This document shows positions 1 through 12,400 of a DNA stretch of 64,000 nucleotides, piece after piece. Under the pieces are notes generated by a model. It saw only the letters and a program-made list of their open reading frames with translations, did no database searches and had not been told where the DNA came from. The translations under genes were made by a program, and so were the position numbers. Position 1 is the first letter of the stretch. Each line of letters starts with the position of its first letter. Origin of the DNA: Liolophura sinensis. Lineage: Eukaryota; Mollusca; Polyplacophora; Chitonida; Chitonidae. The stretch covers positions 6,168,488 to 6,232,487 of the forward strand of contig NC_088298.1 in assembly GCF_032854445.1 (NCBI RefSeq), written 5' to 3'.

Positions 1-161
1 TTTGTCCGTACATGGGAAGGTCTCGCTGCAACCTGTGGATGGTTGGGAGTTTCCCCAGGCTTGGCCAGGTTTTCTCCCACTATAGTGTGGGCTGTTGTAG
101 TATAAGTGAAATATTCTCGAGTACGGCGTAAAACACCAGTCAGATAAATAAATAAATAAAG
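1..161 (+). mobile_element. SINE family A, 3' part
   Basis: Contains GGGAAGGTCTCGCTGCAACC, GTATAAGTGAAATATTCTCG and GTAAAACACCAGTCAGATAA with a (AAAT)n tail. The element is cut by the window start. Confidence 0.85.
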
Positions 162-411
162 CTATTCTACCAACCTTTTGTAAATAAGTATGATACAAGT
201 TGTGACTGGGCGTGCAAGTTGAATACAAGAAAAGCACTGCATGCGATAAATTCAACTGTGATATGCAACCCATGTAATTTTGTGATGAGTACACCAGGCC
301 TCCCAGGGACTGGTATTTTGACTGTACTGGTAAAGAATAACTGGTACTCAAAAAATTATGAGCAGAGAAAAACAGGCACACAGGTAAATGTATTGGCTGT
401 TGTTGTTACAG

Positions 412-3400
412 GTGAGAAAGTGGATTCCACTCAGGTCTTTCAGCTGCCCGACCAGGGCCTGAGCCATGGGAACGTCCAGGGGTTGGTCAGTTCTGGTCAG
501 GCTCCGCCCACCACACTACAGCGCCTCCCCCAAACCACCGGACTTCCCAGCCACAACACCAGCCTATCAGACGGCAGCTCTCCTGTCATCACAGAATGCA
601 GAGTAAGCGAAGTTAATGAGGCCTTTTTTTTCTTGTTTTCAAGCAGGTGTGTTGTTATCATGTCCCATGGAAATACCAGGAGTGTGACCTAAATTCACTC
701 TCCCCAGACTTTTGATTTTGTCAGGGGTTCTTTCACTTACACACCTAGATGTCGTTTCAGGATTGTTTTCTGTGTGACAGTGTGATGTTATGTCCCCAAT
801 TCACAGGCTGGCTTAATAATTTTGCATTAATTTTGCGTATGTGGTATGTACATAAAATAATAAAAAAAAAGATTTGGTTTCAAATGAATGGCAATAGAGA
901 ACTTTGACCAAAAATAATAATTCTTTTTGTTACATTTTCTCTGACAAATTAAGAAAAGCATAGAAGCAGTTATGTGTTATTGAGACTGTGTTGGTTCTTC
1001 GTTTCCGCATGATAAAAATTGAAAAAAATGCTGTGTATAGATTCATTTTGTTCCTTGCAGATTGACTTTGAAAACCAGCTTCCTCTGTGAATACATGTCA
1101 GTTTTGAATATTTTATAGTATGGGATATAATCCTGTAGGTGGCCGTGGTGGTTAGCATGCCAGCGCAGTGCAATGACCAAGGAGCCTCTCACCAAGGTGA
1201 TTGCTGTGATTTGAAGTCCAGCTCATGCTGGTTTCCTCTGTCAGTTTCTTATGGCCTGCCAGCAATCTGCAGATGGTCTTGGGTTTTCCCTTGAGCTCTG
1301 TTCGGTTTCCTACTACCATAAAAATGGCCACCATCACATAAGTGACATATTCTTGAGTACGGCATAGAACACAAATCAAATAAATAAATAAACTAGTAAG
1401 TAAATATTTTATAACTTTTATATTGCGTTCCAGCCTCAGACCCCTGTCCCCCAGCACACAGACATAATTCTCCACCCCGGCACCCCGGATAACCCCCTCC
1501 CCTCTATGGGCAGTTACGTGGAGACCCCAGCGTCCCCTGAACCCTCGAATCTCCTGTCAGCTTCACTAACATCGCGGAGACGAAACCGTGTGGTGGAGAG
1601 AAATCTTTCCGGCATTCCTTTAACACCAAGGTAAGTAAAGTTCTTTGGGTTGGACAATTGTGAGGAAACCCTGGTATTCTCAGTCTGGCCTAGGCAGCCA
1701 CGGGTCCTTATCCGTTATTGTTGTGATTAGTCCATATGAGCTGGTGACACCTAAGTTTCCATCTGTAAAGTGACCCTAACTCTTTAGTTTGAACATACCC
1801 AATGTATAGTCGCGAGCGGTAGATCCAGGATCAATCCTTGGTCGAGTCACACCTAAGACTTTAAAAGGGGAAGTTGTAACTTCCTTGCTTGGCGTTCAGC
1901 GTGAAGGGGATAGTGCAAAGACTGGTTGACCCGTATCAGTATAATGGCTTGGGCGGGGCGACCTACTTGCCTTCAGTAAGTCGTCTCAGTGAAGCAGCAC
2001 TAGATAAAAGAGTGGTGGAAATCCGTCCTGCGACAAGGAGGTACATTACATACTCCCTAAGGATTCCTTCGTCGTCATATGACTGAAAAATTGTTGAACA
2101 CTACCTTAAACCCCAAGCATTCACTCATTCACTCCAACGTATGGTCAGATATCTTCTGTATCACAGGTAGTTTCCCTGGGCTCTGCCCGGTTTCCTCCCA
2201 CAATCAGGCTGGCTGACGTATAAGTGAGATATTCTTGAGGGTGGCGTAAAACACCAATCAAGTAAATAAATATCACCGGTTATTCGGTGAATTAGAGTGA
2301 AATAGGTCTCTCACTCTCTCTGCGTCTCACCAGTCAAGTTAATGCATGTATATCATTCCAAAGCATGGCAGGTTTAAAATAACAGAGGTATAAATGAACT
2401 ACATTGTGTGTGTACATGTATACTTCTGAGACACCAAGCACAGATAAAAAAAAGGCAGTAATGGCTGACAGCAATGTGCATTATTTGTCAAATAAACAAA
2501 GATGATTACTGAATTTGTGATGTTCATACGATTTTATGATTTCTTGGTGACCCGCTTTACACAGAAAGATTTTGTTTCTTGTACAGTTTCGGAATTCTCC
2601 CATTGTCATCTGATACGCCCAGTCCTGGTGAAGGAAGCTTTACCAGCAACCTCCCATTCATCACCCCCTCCCCCACTGCCCTCACGGAGACACAACACCT
2701 CCCCCCACGGTTGCCCAGGAAGAAGGTAAGCCTATTTTGGACATCAGTCTCCCTACTCCACACTTTCTGTACTCCGTGCTAATGGATGGGGGTGTTGGGA
2801 ATTACATGCGTCAGTGTGTCCATCTGTCCGTCCATCTGTCCGTCCATCCCACACTGAGTGTATAGTTTGTGTAGTGAACTCTGACGCTAGGCAAGGGAAG
2901 CTTGTACCACCCACTGATTTCAGAGTAGACACTTGCAAGATGTGAATGTCTCGTTCAGTAGTTTTTGTTTTTTTTTTATTTTTGGGCTTGATGGGATGAA
3001 GTTTCTGCAGTATTATATTAAAACATGTGTAATAAGTGATAGACTGAAAAGCTTTAAGCTAGAAGCCTGTGTCCTTGAATAACTGAATGTCTCATGGACA
3101 CTTGAATTCACTATTTGGCTTACTCCAGTCACGTGAAAACAGAAATGACATTTTCCCCACTCAAGATCTGAGTAATTTTAGACCATTGACAAATTTCAAT
3201 TAAGATCATTGTATTTATTTTTTTGATCTAATTCACCTTGAACAGTGGTGCTAGGGGGCAATTTGCTAATATTTAAGCATTAAAGTCTACTGTTGGTATA
3301 AACTTTAACTCAAATTGAGGAGGCCATATTTCGCCAGTTATGTGTGACCCTCTGACAGCTATCACACTGTTGTCGCTGCTTTGGTTTTACCCTCTGTGTT

Positions 3401-6400
3401 GTAAATCTTTAACTATAATGTATTCATTGAGATTAAATTGTTTCTTGTTTTTTCTGTTGTCGTTTTTCAGAGGACACAAAACCAAAACCAAAAACCTTTC
3501 AACTCTGACCTTGCCCTGGATATGACCAGCTTACTCAGGTCCAACTCCAGCAGCACGCAGACAGGGTAAGACTCTTTATCGCAGCTCTGGGAAAATTATC
3601 TAAACTCGTCATCACCAATTTCATTAATCTTTCTGTCCTCGGCTACTAGCAGAAGATCAAAGCCGCCTATTCTCTATGCTAGCCCTCAGTACCAATTGTT
3701 AATTGTTAAGGATGCCTGACAGTCTAGCGTTCAGATCCAGTACATTCCTTTCCATTTTTCTTTTTTCATGCTTGTTTTTTTTCATTATCTGGCTACCAGA
3801 AATGGTAAACGTCTAGTAGCGTGGACTCCAGCAATGCTGTTGGATAACAGCTTTAATGTTCATGTTTTTGTTTCTGAATTACTTTAAGTTTAGATTTTTT
3901 TGTTTCAGACTCGCATCTAGTGTATATCTTTTGTTTCAGACTCGCTTTAAGTTTACATTTTGTTTTGTTTCAGACTCTCCTTAAGTTTACATTTTTTTTT
4001 GTTTTGTTTCAGACTCACCTCAAACATAACCAATGTGAGGAGAAGTACTAGGTTGTTTACAAACTCTAATTCCGTGAAGGTGAGTTTTCCTCGACTGGTG
4101 TTACACGGCTATAGGCTATAAAAGGTTTACTCAGATCATTAACAGCCTGGAACAACAGGTTTTCTGTTTTTGAACTTTTTCACATGAATCTCGAGCAGAC
4201 GGCGCTGTAGCATATGTTATGAATAAGATATGAAAACAAAGTGCTACACAGCCAAGATGTTGGTGTATTTGGTGTGGCAGACTTAGGTTTTTGAGACGGA
4301 AATATGTTTTTGTATTTATGCAAACATGGTTGCATTGTAAAAACTGAGACGGGACCTCTGTGGCCAAGGTTGTTGGCACACCAATGCTGTGCAATGACCT
4401 AGGATCCTTCCACCAATGCCGTCACTGTGAATGCAAGTCCAGCTCATGCTGGCTTGCTCTGCCGCCTTACTCAGGGGTTCGCACGGGTCCTTGAAAAAGT
4501 ACTTGAATTTTATTTTGGTAATTCAAGGACTGGAAAGTGCTTGAATTTGATCATTTTTATATAGAGGTCCTTGAAAGTACTTGATTTTGTTTGTGTTATT
4601 CAGTTATTCATTGGTAATATCTGTGAATCAGCGGGCATGCCCCTAAAGTGGCCACCAGTGGTATATACGTGGCCACTACAGACTTTCCCTTTCTCTGCCA
4701 GATCGCCATTTTTTTGGTTTGGCAGTAAGAACTTACGCTATAGTCATTGAGAGTGATTTGGTGCATGAAAAAAAGCATTAGAGATGCCAGGCAGCTCTCG
4801 TTTTAGCGATGAATGGCTGCAGTTCGCAGATTTCAAGGACTAGCTTGTGCGCGACACCAACAGTGTCAATCGGGCACACTGCCGATTGTATCTCTGAAGT
4901 ATAGATGTCTCCAGTATGGGCAAGTCCGCCCTAGATTACTTATAACCGACAGTGGCGCTGTTTACAAACATGTGCGTTGTGCGGAAATACTTTAAGTTGC
5001 GCTTTTTATTCTGGCGGACAGTGGAAATTTATAAGAATCAATGATTGGTTATCTGATGATCAGTGATGCCTGCACCGACTAAAGGTTATGGCAACCAATC
5101 GGTCGAATGCCACGGCATGGCTGTACCACGCTTTCGAAATGATCTAAAAAAGTATTCAAGCTGTGTCTGTTGTTGGGGTTTGTACGCGAAAGCAGAGATT
5201 GTGACTGTCGTTTGAGGTACTTGAAAATACTTGAAAAGTCCTTGAATTTTTTTGGCCGTCAGGTGTGCGAACCCTGCTTACTTGGGAAAGTCTGCAACAA
5301 CCTGTTGATGGTCGTAGCCCAGTTTCCTCCTACCATAATGCTGGCTGCTCTTGTATAAGTGAAATAGTCTTGAGTACAGCGTAAAACACCAATCAGATAA
5401 ATGATAAATGAAAGCTGAGGCTTTTAAAAATTCAGCCTTTATGAATATTTGTGAAAAGATTTTAAAAAAGGACTGAAGAAAGTTGTGTATATTCTATCCT
5501 TAAATGATGAAGTAGGCTTACAACATGAGTATGAGATTGATGTACTTTTCACATTTTTTCTTTCTCACAGGAAAACAATAAGAGTCAGGCAAAGACAAAA
5601 TTCTCCAGCCCTAAAGCCCCAGGGCGTAAGTCGAAGACACGGCTCAGCAAATCCCAGCATGAACTGAACGAAATCAACAAAAGTGAGCAGTCTGTTGACG
5701 CCAAGAACGCAGCAAACTCCGATGTCGCAGCGGAAGTGCAGTTAGCACAACTACAGAGGCAGTCATTAGGTAATCTTGCTTAACTGATCCCAAAAGGTCT
5801 AGAGACTTTTAAAAAGCAAAGTCTTCAAAAATGATCATTATTCAAGTCACAATCAGTTTGGAAGGAACACGATTGTTACGTTTACATAGTGTTTTATCCA
5901 TTGATGTCTGCACTTTTGACAGTCTTGTTTGCTGAAATTTTTCTATTTACTCAGTTCTGGACGATGGTTTAATTTGACTGTTTTCTGTTTGGAGTATATT
6001 CGCCCAACTGATTTGACAGAGCATTGCAGAGTTCGTTAGAGATAACTTCCCGGTGCTCTGTCTATTTTCTGCCCACTGTAGTGTTGCTGTCGTCATATAA
6101 GTGGAATAATCTTGAGTATGGCGTAAATCCACAATCATAAATCCACAATCATAAATCCACAATCATAAATCCACAATCATAAATCCACGATCATAAATCC
6201 ACGGTTATATGCAGGTTGGCGTCATGAACATCTAACATTTTCTTGACAGAGGCCTAAGATGAAGTTTGCTGTAGACCGCTAACCTTCCACCAACATGTAT
6301 GTGTGAGGGAAAATTTTTGGATTATGGCTCTTTTATTAGTCATCTTAGGTTAATAATGAAAAACGTACATGGGAAGGTCTGTCAGCAATGTCTGCGGAGT

Positions 6401-9400
6401 TTTCCCCTAGGCTCTGTCGGGTTTCCACCCACCATAATGCTGGCCGCTGCCATATAAGTGAGATATTGTTGAGTACGGCGGTAAAACACCGATGAAATAA
6501 ATAAATTAACAAAAAATGATTAATAATCAATAAAAACCCCTCCCACCCCCAACCTAAAAAAAAAACAAAAACAAAAAAACATGATTAAATGTTGATGTCT
6601 TGATCTCTTGCAGTGGGTATCCTCAGTTTACTACAATCTATAGGGAAGGCTTTCCAGGCTCAGTGTCAATACGAGTGTCAGAAAGCTATAGATCTGTACT
6701 CAGACTTACCCCCTCAGCAGTATAACACAGCCTGGGTGTTGAGTCAGATAGGACGGGAGTACACAGAGCTTAACCAGTACCAGAGGGTAAGTTAGTCCCC
6801 AGGGTTCAATCTCTTTACAATGGCCCCTTTGCTCTCCCCCTGCACCTCCCCCACCTCAGTAGTATGACACAGCCTGGGTGTTGAGTCGGATAGGACGGGA
6901 GTACACAGGGCTTAACCAGTACCAGAGGGGAAGTTATCCCTCTATCGTTTAATTGGTGTACTTTGGCCACCATTGTATAAATGAAATACTCTTTGAGTAC
7001 GGTGTAAAAGTACTAATCATTTAAATAAAAGAAAAAGTATTCACTTAATTTAGTGATGCAAGTGAATATGTACTTGTATAGTTCAGCCAGTCCACCGCTC
7101 GTTGCATTCACTTTTCATTTATAAATATTTTTTCCAGGCAGAAAAAGTGTTTTCCGAAGTCCGTCAGCTAGAACCTCATCATCTAGAAGGAATGGAGATG
7201 TACAGTACAACTTTATGGCATTTACACAGGGAGGTGCAGTTGTCTGCCCTTGCTCAGGACCTGACAGAGCTGGACAAGAATTCACCTGAGGTTTGCCAGA
7301 TATGTCCCTAGGCTTTTATGCCATTGTCTTAGGGGAATGTCCATTAATTTGTCTTTCTAATGTGACTGTCACATGGTGGATGGGTGCCATGTGAGTGTCA
7401 CGTGGTGGATGGGTGCCATATGACTGTCACATGGTGGATAAGTGCAATGTGATCATGATGGGTGGGTGCCATGTGAGTGTCACATGGTGGATGGGTGCCA
7501 TGTGACTGTTACATGGTGGATGGGTGCCATGTAAGTGTAACACATTGGATAACTGCCCTGTGAGTGTCACATGGTGGATGGGTGCCATGTGATCATGATG
7601 CATGGGTGCCATGTTAGTGTCACATGGTGGATGGGTGCCATGTGAGTGTCACGTGGTGGATGGGCGCCATATGACTGTCACATGGTGGATGGGTGCAATG
7701 TGATCATGGTGGATGGGTGCCATGTGAGTGCCACACGGTGGATGGGTGCCATGTGAGTGTCACACGGTGGATGGGTGCCATATGACTGTCACATGGTGGA
7801 TGGGTGCAATGTGACTGTCACATGGTGGATGGGTGCCATATGAGTGTCACATGGTGGATGGGTGCCATGTGACCATGGCGGATGGGTACCATGTGAGTGT
7901 CACATGGTGGATGGGTGCCATGTGAGTGTCACATGGTGGATGGGTGCCATGTGAGTGTCACAGATTGGTTGGGTGCCATGTGACCATGGTGGATGGGTGC
8001 CATATGACTGTGACATGGTGGATGGGTGCCATGTGAGTGTCACATGGTGGTTGGGTGCTATGTGACCATGGCGGATAGGTCCATGTGACCATGATGGATG
8101 GGTGCCATGTGAGTGTCACATGGTGGTTGGGCGCCATGTGGGCGTCACATGGTTGATGGGTGCCATGTGAGTGTCACATGGTGGATGGGCGCCATGTGAG
8201 TGTCACATGGTGGTTGGATGCCATGTGAGTGTCACATGGTGGATGGGTGCCATGTGAGTGTCACATGGTGGATGGGTGCCATGTGAGTGTCACATAGTGG
8301 ATGGGTGCCATGTGAGTGTCATATGGTGGATGGGTGCCATGTGAGTGTCACATGGTGGATGGGTGCCATGTGACCATGATGGATGGGTGCCATGTGAGTG
8401 TCACATGGTGGATGGGTGCCATGTGAGTGTCACATGGTGGATGGGCGCCATGTGAGTGTCACATGGTGGATGGGTGCCATGTGACCATGATGGATGGGTG
8501 TCATGTGAGTGTCACATGGTGGATGGGTGCCATGTGAGTGTCACATAGTGGATGGGTGCCATGTGAGTGTCACATGGTGGATGGGTGCCATGTGAGTGTC
8601 ACACGGTGGATGGGCGCCATGTCAGTAACTCTCACTAATGTGATCAGTGTCAGTTCATGACTCTGCAGGGGTTCCTCCAATCATTATACTGGTCCCTGTC
8701 ATATAAGCGAAATATTCTTGAGTAAGATGTAAAACACCAATCAGCTAAATAATCAGCCCTTTTGAAACTTTCATTTGGCTTATGTCGAATGGGTACATGC
8801 TAACGGGGCAAACACTCAGTACTGAGGGCTGTCGAGATGCTGAAGGTGGACACACATGGTACTGAATCCCGTTTTGATGCTAACTGTGGACGCACTCAGT
8901 ACTGAGTCCTGTTGTGATGCTAATGGCGGACACACTCGGTACTGGGTCCTGTTGTGATGCTAACGGTGCACACACTCGGTACTGAGCGCTGTTGTGATGC
9001 TAACGGTGCACACACTCGGTACTGGGTCCTGTTGTGATGCTAACGGTGCACACACTCGGTACTGAGCGCTGTTGTGATGCTAACGGTGCACACACTCAGT
9101 ACTGAGTCCTGTTGTGATGCTAACTGCGGACACACTCGGTACTGAGCGCTGTTGTGATGCTAACGGCGGACACACTCGGTACTGGGTCCTGTTGTGATGC
9201 TAACGGTGCACACACTCGGTACTGAGCGCTGTTGTGATGCTAACGGTGCACACACTCGGTACTGGGTCCTGTTGTGATGCTAACGGTGCACACACTCGGT
9301 ACTGAGCGCTGTTGTGATGCTAACGGTGCACACACTCTGTACTGGGTCCTGTTGTGATGCTAACGGTGCACTCAGTCGGTACTGAGTCCTGTTGTGATGC

Positions 9401-12400
9401 TAACAGTGCACACACTCGGTACTGGGTCCTGTTGTGATGCTAACGGTGCACACACTCGGTACTGGGTCCTGTTGTGATGCTAACAGCGGACACACTCGGT
9501 ACTGGGTCCTGTTGTGATGCTAACGGCAGACACACTCGGTACTGGGTCCTGTTGTGATGCTAACTACGGACACACTCGGTACTGAGCGCTGTTGTGATGC
9601 TAACGGTGCACACACTCGGTACTGAGTGCTGTTGTGATGCTAACGGTGCACACACTCGGTACTGAGTGCTGTTGTGATGCTAACGGTGCACACACTCGGT
9701 ACTGAGCGCTGTTGTGATGCTAACGGTGCACACACTCGGTACTGAGTGCTGTTGTGATGCTAACGGTGCACACACTCGGTACTGAGCGCTGTCATGATGC
9801 TAACGGTGCACACACTCGGTATGGAGTCCTGTTGTGATACTAACTGTGCACATACTCGGTACTGAGTGCTGTGAACTGTCATTATCCACCACTCTTCTTT
9901 CGCACTGCCATATAGCCTAGATTATTGCCCTAAAATGTGAAAATCTGGTGGAAATTAAAGTTACAATTGATAATGAATGATTAAGCTGTTTGTTGAATTT
10001 AACATGTTGCTTAATACTGACAGAAAACAATATAAAATTGCTTGGTGTGTTTGTATTTTTGTTGAGTGTATGTGTACCATTTCGTATGTACATGCTCTTG
10101 TACGTGAGCAAAGCAAGAGAGATTGATTGTGAAAATAAAGGTGTGATTACACAAATGTTTACTGTTGTTGACAGGCCTGGTGCGCGGCGGGGAACTGTTT
10201 CAGTCTGCAGAAGGAACATGACACAGCCATCAAGTTTTTCCAGAGAGCTATTCAGGTAAACAAGAGTTTGTAGCAAATTTTAATTTTGTTGATAATGGCC
10301 TTTGACAAGGTTAGTCCATCAGCCTGTGATCAATCAATCAATCTGGGACCACTTTTATTAAACTTTGTGATACAAATTTCTTGTAATTTTTTTTTTTTTT
10401 CATTAATGATGTCGGGATTATCATGTTATAAGGTCATGTGATTTACCAGAAATGTTATGAAAAAGTGACTTTAGAAGTTTGTAAGAGTTGGTCTAGGGCT
10501 TCGACTTTTATGTTTTTTTGAATGTTTTGTTTTGATTCTCTGTATCGAGGTTAAACACAAACAAGTGCTTTGGCTGAGTCCAGACGATGTGAATCAAAAC
10601 CTACGTATGAAGTTCCCTTTTTCCACCCACCATATCACTGGTCACTATCATATAAGTGAAAGGTTGTTGAGTACGGCATATAACACCAATCAAGTAAATA
10701 AATTGTGTGTGAAATTTGTTACAGTTCGAGGTGGGTGGAGAACGCTGGTGGGTTTTAAGAGAAAAGGTGTACCTGATGTGAACTATTCAGGCCTCTCTGT
10801 GGCTAATACTAAAGTATACATTCCAGACACAGACGCCCAACTTTAGCGCTGTTTTAAAACACGAGCCAGCCAACCAATCAACGAATCAATCAGTCATTTC
10901 TGATTTTTCTTTTGGACCCTTGCAGGTGGCTCCAGACTTCGCTTATTCCTATACCCTTCTTGGTCACGAGTATGTATTAACTGAAGAGCTTGACAAGGCC
11001 CTGTCCTGCTTTAGAAATGCTATCCGTGTTGATCCCAGGCATTACAATGCGCGGTGAGTATTGGCTCATTTCGGATTTGCTGTTTATCGACTTCAGGGCG
11101 GTCCGGCAGACAGCCTTTCGAAGTCCTGGCTAGTGGAAGCTCCCAAAACTGGGTTGTCGTTGACAAAATCTGAAAATATTCCAACTTTCAACCACATCTA
11201 CTATTAGTCCATTTAAATTCTTACTTTAGGATTTAAAGGGATACAAAGTCCACGCTGATCTGCTGACAGTGGAGGAAGGGTTTCTTGGGTTAAACCGTAC
11301 GGGTTTGGTCATACATGAATAAATCTGCAATACCTAAAATTCACCTCAGGCTAGGTGTAGCCTGGACGTGACTATCTGTCACACCAGCCAATCAGAAACG
11401 ATTCGGTATCCCTATAAACGCCTCAGTCTCTCTGTTATTTATAATTTGAAAGCTCTAACCTAAGAGATTCTTGTTTACAGATTGGTTCTAACTGATCTTA
11501 ACAATAAAAAAAACAAAAATGAAGTTTGCTCGATGATTTTTACAGTGACAACAGTTAAGTTTAAATTTAGAATACACTTTTGTACACAAGAAATTCCAAA
11601 TTAAGCCCAGTATGTATTTTAAGGGTATGCCCTTTTTTGGAATGTTAATCAGGTTTCCCCCAACTGATGTGTTTTATGTTTCTTCTGTAAAAGAGATTGT
11701 AAAAGAGGAAGTTGTAACTTCCTCGCTTGGCGTTCAGCATGAAGAGGATAGTGCAATGACTGGTTGACCCATATCAATATAATGGCTCGGGCGGGGTGGC
11801 TTACTTACCTTTGGTAAGGCGCCTTAGTGAAGCAGCAGTAGATAAGAGAGCAGTGGAAATCCGTCCTGCAACAAGCAGGCACATTACATGCACTCTAAGG
11901 ATCTTCGTCGTCATATGACTGAAAAATCGTACGACGTTAAACCCCATGCACTCATTCACTCACTGAATCAAAAAAAGAATCTCCTCTAAAAAAGTGCTTT
12001 AGAGGTTGAAAAGGCCAGAGATTTATAGTAATTTATTGTTTTGGAATGAGTTATGAGTAACTGGTGTATTTTAAGCTTTCTTTGTAGTACATATACCCAT
12101 CATGACCAGACTCTCTGCTGACATCAAGTAATGCATGACAATCTGAGGTTTTGAGGGACTACAGCAGCCATAATTGGCTTTAGAAATCATTATGAATTGT
12201 GTTTTTTTTTTTCTAGGTATGGGGTAGGCCTGATCTATTACAAACAAGAGAAGTTTAACCTTGCCGAGGTTCACTTTAGAAAAGCCCTGTCCATTTACCC
12301 AGAGAGCTCTGTGCTGGTCTGCCATATAGGGGTGGTAAGTTCACAATTCATGTTCTTACATTTTATAAATGTAATCTTCTTGTTACATGCTATAATGTAA

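Noticed and set aside
6853-6940. Alternative CDC27 exon
   Set aside because: The copy has an in-frame TAG, a destroyed donor and no acceptor of its own quality, so it is treated as a dead duplicate.
8800-9872. Possible CRISPR array because of regular 40-bp spacing
   Set aside because: Whole units repeat with no unique spacers, and the context is an animal intron.
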